NCBI GenBank assembly: GCA_016748015.1
Contig: JAAOMT010000054.1
Span: forward strand, 34,405-98,404
Direction of reading: 5' to 3'
From: Geosiphon pyriformis
Lineage: Eukaryota > Glomeromycota > Glomeromycetes > Archaeosporales > Geosiphonaceae
DNA: 64,000 nucleotides
The notes under the pieces were generated by a model that worked only from the letters and a program-made list of their open reading frames with translations, was not told the DNA's origin and ran no database searches. Each line of letters opens with the position of its first letter. Within the stretch, counting starts at the first letter, position 1. The translations under genes and the position numbers were made by a program. Of this stretch, positions 11,254-22,922 are shown piece after piece.

Positions 11254-12717
11254 TTATATCTGATTTTTGTTGATCATTTGGGTTGGTATTACCACAACAG
11301 GTAACCAATCAGGTCGTTTGTAATATTTCTTGAGTTGTGTGCCATGAACAGGGCAATCATTGAAGATTGTTCCATATTGATCTTGTAAGATATAAGAACC
11401 ATTGTTCAAAACTTTGTTGACTATAAAGAGTCTTTTCCACTGGCTAGAGAATTTATCACCATAGACATTGTCTCTGTCTAAATGGTATTCTAAAACTAAG
11501 TTACCAACACTTAAAGAAAGTGTTTTATATGTTTTCTTTTTCTTAAGCTTCTCTTGGAATTGTTTTATCTTTTCAAAGACAATTATCCGTGCTTCTACTA
11601 ATGAGTCAAAAATGGTACCAAGTCTTCTTTGCAAAGTGTCTTTGTAATTCCCTATTGTTATTTCTTCAAAGGGTATTGTCTCAATGTCAGTTTTTATTGG
11701 TAGAGTTGCCATTTGTCTATAGAGTAGATAAAAGGGTTCATAACTTGTTATGTCATGATTTACAGTTCTATAAGTGAACAAAGCTGAAGGCAGTACTTTG
11801 TCCCATAAGTTTGTTTCTTTGCTGGTTTTGGCTAGGGTTTCACATAGTATTCTATTAAAACGTTCCACTAGGCCATTTGTTTGGGGGTAATAAGGAGAGA
11901 AAAGTTTGTGACATATTCCCATTTTTCTGCAAAGTTCTTCAACAAGTGTACTGAGAAAAGCTCTTCCTCTGTCAGATAAAAGTTCTTTGGGGCAGCCATA
12001 GCGACAAATAATATTTTCATAAATGAAATTGGCTATTGAGACTGCTATTTAGTCTGGAGTGGCTCTTGCTTCTACCCACTTTGTAAGATAGTTGGTAGCT
12101 GTAATAATGTATCTGTTACCATCAGGAGTTATTGTTAAAAGTCCAACAACATCTATACCAATTCTGTTAAAGGGTTGACCAACAGAGATTGGATGGATAT
12201 CTTTTTTGCGATTGGGTTTTTCTCTTTTTTGGCAGATATTACAGGTTTTGATGTATTCAGCAATGTCTTTTCCTAAGATAGGCCAATAATAACGAGCTAG
12301 AGTTTTCTGAATTGTTTTTGTTTTTCCAAAGTGTTCAGCTAATGGATCAGTGTGCATATTGTAGATCACAATTTCTCTTTCTTCAAATCTGATGACTCTT
12401 TGGGGGCAGTCAGGATCTTTTCTATTTCTTTTGTATAACTGGTTTTGGCGAATCAAATAGAAATTTGATTGTTTGTGCAAATGTTTTCTTTGTTGTTGTG
12501 TGTATTTTGGTGGGTATTGTTCTTTACCCAAAAATTCCATTAAGGCAGAGTAGTTGTCCAAGTCCATTATTGTGTTTGTCAAAAAGGGAAAATTACTAAT
12601 AATTAAATTGGTTTGGTTTGAGAGGGTTGTTCTGTTACTAGATGGTAAGTCTGGAAAGAATGTCAGCATTTTGATAATTAGCTCTTTTGCGATGTTGAAT
12701 ATCATAGTCGAATTCAT
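11254..12717 (-). pseudogene. int: Integrase, copy B (one premature stop)
   Basis: The frame is 488 codons from ATG at 12717 to TAA at 11254 and is interrupted only by TAG at 12049-12051, a former Gln codon. An H2C2 zinc-binding domain (HTDPLAEHFGK, then CNICQ) is followed by the DDE core with RIGIDVVGLL (first catalytic Asp), SDRGRAF near 11965, and YPQTNGLVERFNR, which carries the Glu region. The C-terminal domain reads NNGSYILQDQYG near 11390. It inserts element cDNA into chromosomal DNA, here making 4-bp staggered cuts. It is out of register (+1) with RNase H and overlaps its 3' end by about 80 bases. Confidence 0.85.
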
Positions 12718-15325
12718 CCAAGTGGAGTATTCAGTGAGTTATCCATTTGTGTTCTAGCCTCTTTTTGTTGTGCAGCCAAACCAAAACTTGGTGATCTGTT
12801 ACCACCAAAAACTTCACACCAAGAAGATACTTACTCCAGTAACTGGTGGACCATACTACTGCTAAGCATTCTTGTTCAGTGACTGAATAGTTCTGTTCTA
12901 TTGAGGAAAGGGTTCTACTGGCATAGGCTATGACATGTTTTTTGTCATCTTCATCTTTCTGGAAGAGAACAGCACCAAGTCCAAAGCCAGATGCATCAGT
13001 ATGGAGAATAAAGGGTCGATCTAGATCAGGTTGCTTGAAGATGAGTTCTGTAACCAGTTTTTTTTAAAGTTTCAAAGGCTTTTTGCTAATGTGTTCTCCA
13101 ATAGTAATTGACATTTTTCCTGAGTAGCTGATTGAGAAGAGAGGCGATTTTGGAGAAATTCTTGACAAATTTGTAATAATAAAAGGCCAAACCAAGAAAA
13201 GAGTGTAGTTTATGAATGTTCATTGGTTGTTTGATGTTTTAGACTTTTTCAACTTTGGCTGGGTCAGGAAAGATTCCATCTTTTGTGATAAGATGACCAA
13301 AGAACTGGGTGGATTGTTTTCCAAAGAAAAATTTGATTGGATTGATCTTGAGACCAGCATTTCTAAGGAGATCAAAAACCTTTTGCAAATGTTCCAGGTG
13401 TTTATCCTAGGTTTTTGAGTATACCATTATGTCGTCCAAATAGACTAGAACAAAGTTTTCCTTGACTGATTCAAATACTTTATCCATTAAGCGTTGAAAG
13501 GTGGGAGGGGCGTTGATAAGACCAAAAGGCATGACTGTGAATTCATAGGTGCCATACTTGGTGATGAAGGCAGTTTTCTTTCTGCTTTCTGGATCCATCT
13601 CTACTTGCCAGAATCTAGCAGTTAAGTCAATGGTTGAGAAGAAAGCAGCATTTTTGAATTGGTCTAACATTGCATCAATCTTAAGAAGTGAGTACATGTC
13701 TCTTTCAGTGATGGCATTTAATTGGCAGTAGTCGACACAGAAGTGTAGTGTTCCATCTTTCTTGGATACCACTACAACTGGGAAAGCCCATTCACTCTTG
13801 GTTTCTTATATGAATCCAAGTTCTTTTATCCGGTTTATCTTTTTCTTGATAAACTCATCATTGCACCAATTGGATTGATAAGGCTTCAAATGGATGGGTC
13901 GAGTTTCTCTGGTGGTGATGGTGTGTTGTATCACATGAGTATGTCCAAAGGTATCACCTTCTTTGGAGATAACTGGGTTATTTCTAGCCAGCAAATTTTC
14001 AATGTCTATTTTTCTTTCTTCTGAGGAGGGTTTTTTTGTTCTATAACCAGTAATTGGATCTCAGATGGTTTATTTTCAAAGAACTTCTGTACTTCTTTCA
14101 ATTCTTCTCTGGGTATCAAACTGATTGGTTTCTAATCTCTGTAATAGATCAGGCATGATTTGCATTTATCGCTTAGAGAATACAAGAGTTTGTTGTACTA
14201 ACACCAGACACAAGAACCATGCCACCAAAAACTGTATTTGGCTTTCTTGCCAGGTTTTCTTTCAAAAGTTCTTTTAAGGATATCATAATAAGGCCAGCAG
14301 ATCAGCTTGCCATTTACAATGATTCCTTCTTTGTCTGCTTTAACATTATCCAGTGGTTTGTCATTGCTGGTGAAAGTGGTATAAGCGAGTTCAGCAGTTT
14401 TTTCTTGCTCTTTTTGTTCTTCTTCATTATCACTTTCTTTATCATCTGATTTATCTGATTGTGCTTCTTCTTGGTTTTGTTTGAGTACTGGAGAAGTTGT
14501 TTAATGGTGACACTTAACCACAATAAGTTTCTTACCACATCTGATGGTTAATTCACAAAGTTCATAATCAAGCAAAGCTTTTGCTTTCTTGAGCCATTCA
14601 TTGCCAACAATGATGGTGTATTCTTTGGCTTCAGAAACTTCCATGTCAGTTTCAATGCTGATTCCATTGATGCGGACAGGAACAGCTTTGGCAATACCCA
14701 GTTCTTTCTTTTTGTTACCATGTATGTTGGTTATTGGTCTGGTGGAAGATTCATCAATCTTTCTACCAATTGCTTCCAAGAAGTGTTTGGCAATGACACT
14801 AACAGATGATTCACTATTCAGAATTAAGTCAATGAAGTATCCAGCCATTTGGGCTTTACAAATCAGAGGTGTGACATTGCTGTTGTCAGCAAGTCCAGCT
14901 TGGCAAGAGTGCTTGTTGGTTTTTGGTGTCTTTTTTTTTGGAATCAAGGATTTGCAAAGATCCTTTCTGAACTGTGGGTGGGTTATTAACTGGCCAAAGG
15001 TAATATGTGCTGGGGTTTTCATGAAATCTTTGACAACGGAATAGGGTTCAGATTTTTGTACAATTTCTGGGGGTTCTAATTTTGGGGAATTCTTAAAAAC
15101 TTTAGCCTTTGGTGGCTCATAGTTATTAGTGGCAGAAGTTGAGGCTTTGTTGGGGTCTAAAACGAAATCAGCCTTGGCTTTCTTCTTCTTTCTGGTTGGT
15201 TTTGAGGTGTTGATTGCTAGTTCATCCATGTTATGGTCATCATCAGTTAAGTTAAAAGCGTAAAAGAGGTTTTCTTCTGGTTGGCTTGCACTTTCACTCT
15301 TTGAAGATGTGCCTACTAATTTAAA
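12638..15325 (-). pseudogene. pol: pol part 1 of copy B: protease, Cys ribbon, RT, RNase H
   Basis: The frame opens in the -1 register from the slippery site at 15319-15325 and runs without interruption to 14501, covering a Lys-rich linker and the protease. The protease reads LILNSESS, so both Asp and Gly of the DSG site are mutated. The four-Cys ribbon (CVWC, then CKSC) is near 14165-14225. RT is open at 13407-13772 with FCVDYCQLN, MPFGLINAP and an intact YLDDI. RNase H follows to the stop at 12638. A frame change lies between protease and RT, and a two-base loss in an A run near 13068 breaks RNase H. Confidence 0.82.
15283..15325 (-). promoter_or_regulatory. Programmed -1 frameshift site, copy B
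   Basis: On the minus strand the gag frame ends CCT TTA AAT TAG TAG. The heptamer TTTAAAT (15319-15325) also fits the slippery rule. A GCAC/GTGC stem can still form downstream. The -1 frame leads directly into the protease-containing frame with its ATG at 15229. Confidence 0.72.
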
Positions 15326-16863
15326 GGCTGATAAACAGTGGCTTCAACTAGGGAATCCTCTCCAAAGAAATTGATGTTGGCATGATTGGGTTTTTGATTG
15401 GGGACATTGTTGTTGGGTCTGTTGTTTTGGTTATCATTGTTTTTGGAAGCTGGAGGAGGCAGTGGAGGATTGTTGCAATCTCTGGAAAAATGTCCAGTTA
15501 ATCCACATCTATAATACACAAAAGAGCCACGATTTTGCTGTCTTTGGTAAGGAAGTTGCTGGGGCTAATTAAAATGGTTTTCAAATCTGGGTCTTTGTGA
15601 TTGCTGGTTATCTTTGACTGCTTGGGCTAATGGTTCTAATAGCCGAGCAAGATTTGCTGTAAGTCTATCTATTAATTGTTCATTTGGATTTTGTGTCTGG
15701 GCAGCAAAAGAAGTAGTGGCCATTTGAGGAATAGGAGCCATAATAGGAGCAAGAGCAAAAACTGGAAGTGTGGATCCCAAATGTATTCTTTGATTGTCTT
15801 CAATTCTTTGGGTGAGTTCAATGGTCATATCCATGGTGGGATTATTTTTTAAAGCCAAGAGAGGCCAAAGAGCATATAATAAATCAGTTCTCAATCTTTT
15901 TGTGAAGGAGTAGATCTTTTGCTCTTCAGTCCAGTTTCTACCAGAGTCTACACGCTTGATGAGTTTTTTGATTGCTTTGGCATATTCGGTCACAATTTCA
16001 CCAGGACTTTGGGTTCTTCTTTCTAATTCCATACGCCATTTGGATATTAAGATAGGGGTTCTGAATTTGTTTTCAAACTGGGTAGTGAAAGAGGTATTGT
16101 TTTCTCCAATATTTGCTGGGGTCCATCTAACAATTTTTTGTTGAGCACCAGCATTGGTTTCTTGTAAAAACCAGGTAGCAGAGGAGCTTTAGAGATAGCC
16201 ACCAACGATTTGGAACTTATATTCATCATCATACTGGTTTGCAGTGGCTGCTCTTTCAAAATCATCCAACCATTCAATTGGATCTTGGGCATCACCTCTG
16301 AATAGGAGTAGTGGAGTGTTGTTTCTTTGTCTCAAAGCAGTTTGTATGCCTTGGAAGACGGCCAGGATGTTTGCTTGTATTGGATTATGGGCCATTGGTT
16401 CAGAAGTTACTGTTTGAGTGGAATGTTCTAATTCACTTAAAAAGAGATCAAAAATAAGAGCAGTTTGGTAACTTTCTTCTTCTGTTTCAAGGGGAGTTAT
16501 AGTTGATTGGTGAGCAGCAACCCAAATGTGTATTTGGTGATTCAGATATTCAAAATCAGGGGGCTGTTGTGTGAAAGTTGTAGAGTATAAAAGCTGATTG
16601 ATGCTATTATTTCTTTCTTCAAAGTTGTCTTCAAAATAAGCTTGGTCAAAGTAATAGGTTGTATAAGTTGTGTAGGTTTCAGCTGAATGCTCATTCAGGA
16701 ACCAGTTCCAAAAGTCTTGAAATTGTCTGTTGGATTGTTTTTCAATGAGAAAGCAGATCAAGCAGGAGGGCAGAGAATTAAGTTCAATGAAATTTAAGTT
16801 GTTTCTGTTGTATACTGCAAAGTATTCTTCTGATTGCTATGGCAGATATGAGTAATCACCCAT
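15316..16863 (-). pseudogene. gag: gag polyprotein, copy B
   Basis: The frame is 515 codons plus stop, from ATG at 16863 to TAG at 15316-15318, with no net indel. The first large open stretch is 16189-16761 and the second 15565-16032. The gag core carries DPIEWLDDFERAAT and WTEEQK. The zinc knuckle near 15470-15515 reads YYRCGLTGHFSRDC, so its first Cys has become Tyr (TGT to TAT). Stops at the Gln before SSAT (about 16188), near 15562 and in the N-terminal region are transition changes. Gag would form the particle shell and bind the genomic RNA. Confidence 0.85.
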
Positions 16864-16890
16864 ACAATGAGTGAATAAGTGAATTTTGAC

Positions 16891-16909
16891 AACCTCACAG
16901 AGAGCACCA
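16891..16909 (-). other. tRNA primer binding site, copy B
   Basis: On the minus strand it reads TGGTGCTCTCTGTGAGGTT, six bases inside the right-hand LTR. It has one transition relative to copy A. Confidence 0.8.
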
Positions 16910-16915
16910 CTTTTA

Positions 16916-17617
16916 TGTTACAGGTTGGAGTAACAAGCTAACAAATAGCAAGAGAGAACAGGATTGTAGAGTGATAGAAATAATCAAAGGGGATTTAACT
17001 TCAAAGAGCGAATTGAATAAGTATGGATTCAATGTGCAAGATCAGTCTCATAAAATATCTCAATCACTATTCTTTTCAAAGGTAACTGGGGAATCTGAAG
17101 GTAGAGAGATAGTCCATACTGTCAACAATTGATCACCACTGGTATAATTCTATGCCTTACATCAGTGCTCTTAGAATTCAATATTAGGTATTAACTTGTG
17201 CTTTTCAGTTGCATTTATTCAAATAATCTTCAAATGCTACAATTATATACGTCAGGAAAAGGCCAACAAGTAATCTTTTATCCTAAAATGTTCAGATACT
17301 TGAAGGTAGGGAAAAAGAAATTAGCGATAAGAAAGTGATTGAGATGAAAGTTGTTATTTTTATTTATTTGATTCTTGTCTGAGAGATGATTTTCTACAGC
17401 TAAGAGACTTATTGCTTATATAGCTATTGAAAGTGGTCAATGACCAGATCAATGACTAGGTCAATGATCAGATTAATAATCAGGTCAATGATCAAGTCAA
17501 CAGTCAGGTCATTGATCAGGTCAATGATCACTATCTAAAAATAGAGTGGCTAATTATATAACATCAGTGGCTAACACATGTGATAATTAATAAAAATTAT
17601 GGGTTTCAACCATAACA
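16916..17617 (-). repeat. 5' LTR of copy B
   Basis: This is a 702-bp LTR with seven 12-bp iterons at 17435-17522. The minus-strand start is TGTTATGG at 17617 and the end TGTAACA at 16916. The flank ATAT follows at 17618-17621. Confidence 0.9.
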
Positions 17618-17621
17618 ATAT

Positions 17622-18251
17622 AATAAGAATATTAAAATCCAGTTTAGAATCAATCTTAGAATCAATACTCATAATTAATTAATTATTTCTTATTTCTTCC
17701 TTCAAAAGATGGTTTTTTATAATTTAAAGCAGAATCAAATTACATATCAATAAAATTATTAATTATTACTTAAATTTATGCTATTATTGTTTGATTAAGA
17801 AATATTCATCACTTCTACTTTATTAACACTTTATGTTGATAAAATCTAATACTTAACTATACTGAACCAATAGCTCTTAATTATGACTATTGATAGAATA
17901 TTAATTTCTTATTTTCTTTTTTTATTCTTTTTTATTTTTTGTTATTTTTTTTGTTTCAATTTTTTGTTTACTAATTAATTAAAAAGATTAAGCACTGAAT
18001 AATCTGACATTAAGGATAATCTGATAAAAAACCCAAAAATAAAGATAGAGAACTCGGAAATTGAAGATAGTTTACCAAAAGAGCATGATTGTCAAAATAA
18101 ACCAGCCACCACACTAAAGAAAAAATTTGACAGAATAATTATTTTGAAAGACTACTAAAACAACCATTAAATCTCTGTTTATTATACAAAGAACTTTACT
18201 AAAACTTTTAGATATTACTAACATTATCAAGCTATTGAGCACCAAGTTACA
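17622..18251 (+). repeat. 3' LTR of element J, right piece
   Basis: This continues the family 2 LTR after copy B: AATAGCTCTTAATTATGACT near 17870 corresponds to the same segment in E (43555) and in its second LTR (45867). It is followed by the pyrimidine-rich TTTATT tract and an AAAAGAGCA segment. It ends ACCAAGTTACA. The two pieces sum to about 910 bp, the normal length of this LTR. Confidence 0.65.
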
Positions 18252-21200
18252 AATTTGTTATTTGTTTTTATACTCCAAATAATCATCTGTAATACTATTA
18301 TTATAAACAATTCTTTGGTCCAACATGTTTTTAAGATAAAAAAAATTCCTGATTGGTTAATCTCAATATATTTTTTGTTTAAAAACAAAATTTTGGTTAT
18401 AATTCTGAGTTTTTATGCTGATATGTCTACTGGTATGCAATTTGATTAAGCTTTTAATATTAACTTCATAATTTCTAAAGCAGTTAATTTTAGCTTTTTT
18501 ATGATTCTGGGTGGTGATTTCAATAAGAATAGTTCTAAAAAAAGTGCAAGTTTTAAGAAGTGTACAGATTTGGGTCTGATTAACTTATTTAAAAAACACT
18601 CTTTGGTTAAAGTTCCTACTTAATATAACTTTAAAGGAGCTGAAAAGATTATTAATTACATTTTTGTTAATGAAAATTTGTTGTCAATAGTTATAGTACA
18701 TAAAATTAGTATTGTGTCTAAATTTTTTAACACAGATTATAAGACAGTCTTGGTTTTAATTAGATTAAGAAGTCTTTTAAATATATGTTTAAATAATATC
18801 TGCAAGCAAACAAATAAGAATCATTAAAAGTTTAATGTTAAAGATACAAATAGTACTAAATAGACTCATTTTAAAGAATATATTTCTGTCAGATTGTCAT
18901 TAATAATAGATAAATTTATAAATGCAAAGGCTTTTGGCAATTTAAATATTATATAAGATAAGGTAAAAAAGATGATAATAGATTCAACTAATTCTACTTT
19001 TTTTAAACATTAATTTAGTAAGTTTAAATGTTCAATAAATAGACAATTATCAAAGTTTCTTGGGCTAAAATTATTGATTGCCAAGATTGTAAAAAGTTTA
19101 GAAATAGGCAATAGGCTTGAGTATAATTGCTTTCTTAAAAGATGATCAATAATTAATGACAAATCAGCTTTTAAGGTTGATTTTATGATTTAGAATAGTA
19201 CAACTTTAATAGAAACTATTAAACAATTGTTAATAATCAGAAAAAAATATAAAAGATTCAAGTATTATAAATCAAAAATTGCCAGAAATATGGCTATTAA
19301 GAAAGCAATTAAAAAATAAATGGAAAATTTTAGTTTTGATAAGGAAAGTATAATTAAAAGTGTTTTGAATTGGTCTTTTTATAAAACAATCTTGAATTAT
19401 TTGGTGATTGAAGAGAATTTGGTATTAGAATTAAAAGAGGTAAAACACAAAGTTGATAAAATTAGAGTAGATTGGATAAGAAAATACAGAATGCTCTTAG
19501 TGCTGTCTATTACATAATTATAACAATATGTATTATTAAGTTATATAAAAAAAAATGCTTTTACTAAAGTCATAAATGATATTGATACACATAAGTTGGT
19601 CATGATAATTAAAGATCTGCTGAATAACAAGGCAGTTAGTTTGTTTGGTATATTAAATAAACTAAAAAAGTATTACTATAATAAAATAATGAATTGCTTG
19701 CTAAGTTTATTGAATTTTTGTCTGGCTTTTAGTAAAGTTCTAACTTTTTAAAAAAGAGTGTGAGTCTCTATAATTTCTAAGTTATATAACTAAAAAGATG
19801 TTTTAACAAATATACAGTCTATTGTTTTTATCAATGCTGCTATGAAGATATTTTCTAAGATTTTGTTTAATCATATTTTATATGCTTGTACTAAGTATAA
19901 TATTTTTTAAGGTAACAAATTTTTGGTCTTAAAAAGAATTTTGACTTAATTTCCTATGTTTTCAGTTAGGTTAGTAATAGAAAATGCTTTAGAAAAGAAT
20001 AAAAAAATCTGATTAGTTCTGCAAAATATGTGTAAAACTTATAATTTAGTTAAATAATAATACTTAAAGGCTAATTTAAAGTAAATCAAGATATGTAACA
20101 AATTTATTAAGTTTTTTGAGAACATATATGCTAATATAATCAACAGAGTAATGACTGATTTTGGTCTCTTAGATAAGTATAGGATGCTAAATAAACTGGA
20201 TCAGAGTGAAGTTTTTTTACCACTCTTGTAGAAAATCTTTTATGACTCTTTGTTGTATAAAGTTAAAAAACAGAAGCATTTGTGTAAATATAGAATTAAC
20301 ATGAATTTTGTGGTAAAAACAGACAAGATTAAGACAAGTAGTAATAGATCTTCTTTCTTTATAACAAGTGTTTTTGTTGATAATACAATTTAGATGAAAA
20401 ATAGTCAGATCTTAATACAACATATTTTGAATATTGTTAGCAAATTTTTTGAGATTAATAATATTTCTATTAACAATGACAAAACTGTGGTAATTTTGAT
20501 TAATTAAAAAGTTATGAATGCTTTTTTACATATTAGTGGTTAGTCAATTTCAATAGCTAAACAGAATAAGTTTCATAAGTATTTGGGCATTTTTTTATCT
20601 ACAGAAGGCTTGTCTAAATCCAGTCTTGCCAAAGCATATTTGAACATTAAGTTCTTTTCTAACTTGGTTCTCAGAAAAATATTGTCAAATAAACAATTTT
20701 TTTATTTGGTCTCATCAGTTTTGCAGTTCATTATTAACTACTAAATGTAGTTTAATTTTATGTTTAAAAGTATATGTTTGAAGTAAGATGTTATGTTGAA
20801 AAAAAAACTTAAGTCTAAGACTAACTTGCTAAGGAATTTTTTTAATGAAATTTTGTATTGCTTTTCATTCTATGGATTGAAAACATTTAAACAGTTGTAG
20901 ACGAAAAAGAAGATTGCTTTATTAATTGGGTTTTCTAATGTGCCTAGAACTTTTGGCCAATTGTTTAACTATTATTTTCTGGATTTACAAGTTTTTGAAT
21001 TGGGCTCTATTAAATTTTCTGCAATATCTTGTTAGATTAAGAGTCAATTTTGTAAACAATTTTTTGGCAGGTATTGTAAAAATTTTTTTAAATAACAGAA
21101 TTTTTTTGGCCAATAATCTGCCCAGTATATTTTATGGTGCTAGATACTTTCTTATATCAAAAATTTTGAAAAACTATTTCTTTTATGATGTGGTTTTTCT

Positions 21201-22752
21201 TTAAAGCAATTTGGTATTGTTTTTAATAACAAATTATTAGACAAGCATAAATCAATAATAAATTAAAAGATTTTTTGCTACTGAATAAAGTTGAGTCCTA
21301 GAGATTTAGTGCCTTTATAATTTATAAAAGCTTTAGTTTATATAGATAGACATTGTGGTAAAGCTGATAAAATTGTTCACAATTCTGTTTGTTTAAATTT
21401 CATTCATTCAAGTGGTTTTTTGGACATTTGGAAACATTTATATAAATTATAAACTAGTGCTTTTAACATTTATACAAATAGTTTTTTGAAACAATTAAGT
21501 ACTATTAAGATTGCTGGTAGAGCAGCAGCATATTTTATTAATGTTAAGATAAATATAGGTATTAAAATACATGAATTGCTGTCTTTTATTATGTCAGAAC
21601 TTCAAGCTATTGCTTTAATTTTAAAATATGTGTCTTTGTTCTGCTTGGTAGTTATATACACAAACAATCAAACAGTTTTGAATATATGTGTTCTAAAATT
21701 TAAAATGTGTTCCAGAATTCAAAATGTATCAATCAGACTTCAAAAATAAATGCCGAATAAAAAGATATCATATATTTAATTTAGGTAAGACTAAGAATAT
21801 TTCTGTTAAATAAGTGAAAATCAAGGGTTATTTGAAAAATATTGGCAATAATAGGGCTAATATTCTTGTAGACAATATAGCACACTCTGGTTTTGTTCTT
21901 TTTAAAAGAATTTATAATAGGTTTATTATGACTGATAGTTAAGTTGTTTTAAGAAATACTTACTACTTTGTTTGGGACATTTATAGAACTGTTTGTTGTG
22001 CTCAGTAGGAAGCTGGTTTGGATGCTAAGATTATAAATAAAACAATAATTAGGAAATTGAACTGGATTAATACTACTACAATATAATATTTAGACTTATA
22101 TATGCTCTTAAAATTTATTAACAGAGCTTCAGCCATTTTTTGCATATATTTGATAAAAATGGTTTATTAGAAACTGCCAGTTGCTATTAGAAAAAGACTT
22201 TATGACAAAAATTATCTTAGAGTATTATGCTTAATATGTAAAGATATCAAACTATCTGATCATGTTTTTATTTGCTCAAATAAAGTGGTTGTACATTCTG
22301 ATATTTTGGTAAATTATGTTAAATTATGAAAATTTTTGGTGGTTGGTTGCTTTCCATTATTGTTTTTGGTAATATGTACTCTCTTTTCTAAGATATTAAA
22401 TATTGGTATTTATGCATATTTGTGTAAATATTTCATTTTTAAGAACTGAATAGAGAAGACCACCATATATTTTAATAATAGAAAAAAGGCTGGATTGGTA
22501 ATAGTTGATTTTGTTTGCTATTTGGCTAAGAAACACCAGAATAAGTTGTGGTTATTTAGAGCAAAATTTAAAGCAAACATGAAAAAAAATGGTTTAATTA
22601 GTAATACAAGGGAAGTTTTCAGTCTTTTTTGTGATAAATTTAATTGTCTGTTGGTAAGAGTTGTTTATTTGCTTGAAGTTATTGAGTCATTTATTGTAAG
22701 TTTTGATTTGTATAAGACTTGTTCTTTTTTTCTGGTGTTTGTAATAATATAA
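18252..22752 (+). pseudogene. LINE ORF2: endonuclease, reverse transcriptase, RNase H
   Basis: The endonuclease domain is seen at 18255-18790 (FKNKILVIILSFYA, then ILGGDFNKNS with the conserved GDFN, IINYIFVNENL, and TDYKTV). RT motifs span about 19590-20720: LNFCLAFSKV, a remnant of the palm with FVDN at 20373-20384 where the catalytic DD has become DN, SINNDKTV and KYLGIFLSTEGL. RNase H is at 21330-21960 with AAYF, SELQAIAL and TNNQTVLN. The C-terminal region at 22190-22752 includes RKRLYDKNYL, C-x2-C and H-x-F-x-C spacing (zinc-binding), and a hydrophobic end. Stop codons and frame changes are numerous; this copy cannot make an active enzyme. The set of motifs matches LINEs I know from Rhizophagus. 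Confidence 0.82.
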
Positions 22753-22890
22753 AAATATATATAAGTATATAATATTGTTTTAATTAGTCTGAGTAGTTAG
22801 TTACATGTAATAAGCATATGAGCTATATTTAGTTGGATTTACTTAGCTTGTTTCTGTACTCTAAATAGTGATTGGGCTGTACTTGTTAAA

Positions 22891-22918
22891 TGAATAATAA
22901 AAAATAAAAAATAAAAAA
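22891..22918 (+). repeat. A-rich tandem tail of the LINE
   Basis: Three TAAAAAA-type units end the + strand LINE. They form the junction with the oppositely oriented LINE fragment to the right. Confidence 0.6.
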
Positions 22919-22922
22919 TTGT

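Larger units (their letters stand above)
9922..17617 (-). mobile_element. Family 1 Ty3/gypsy retrotransposon, copy B (complete, inserted in J)
   Basis: This is a complete element of 7,696 bp on the minus strand, flanked by ATAT at 9918-9921 and 17618-17621, a 4-bp target duplication. Both LTRs are present, and the primer binding site, gag, frameshift site, pol, integrase and third ORF are all in place. It is the best preserved family 1 copy. The active-site RT motif YLDD is intact and integrase has a single premature stop, but pol carries indels and the protease Asp is lost. In a 450-bp stretch the two LTRs differ at roughly 30 positions, by eye, mostly transitions, so the insertion is not recent. 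Confidence 0.92.
18252..22922 (+). mobile_element. Non-LTR retrotransposon (LINE), ORF2 region and 3' end, decayed
   Basis: The broken coding region shows apurinic-type endonuclease, reverse transcriptase, RNase H and a C-terminal Cys/His region in that order, followed by about 130 bp of untranslated sequence and an A-rich tail of TAAAAAA units at 22891-22918. The left end abuts the J LTR, so J probably inserted into this LINE near the start of the endonuclease. Part of the LINE left of J is then outside the window or lost. Confidence 0.85.

Noticed and set aside
12554-12757. Open frame on the + strand inside copy B
   Set aside because: It is antisense to the integrase start, with no conservation of its own.
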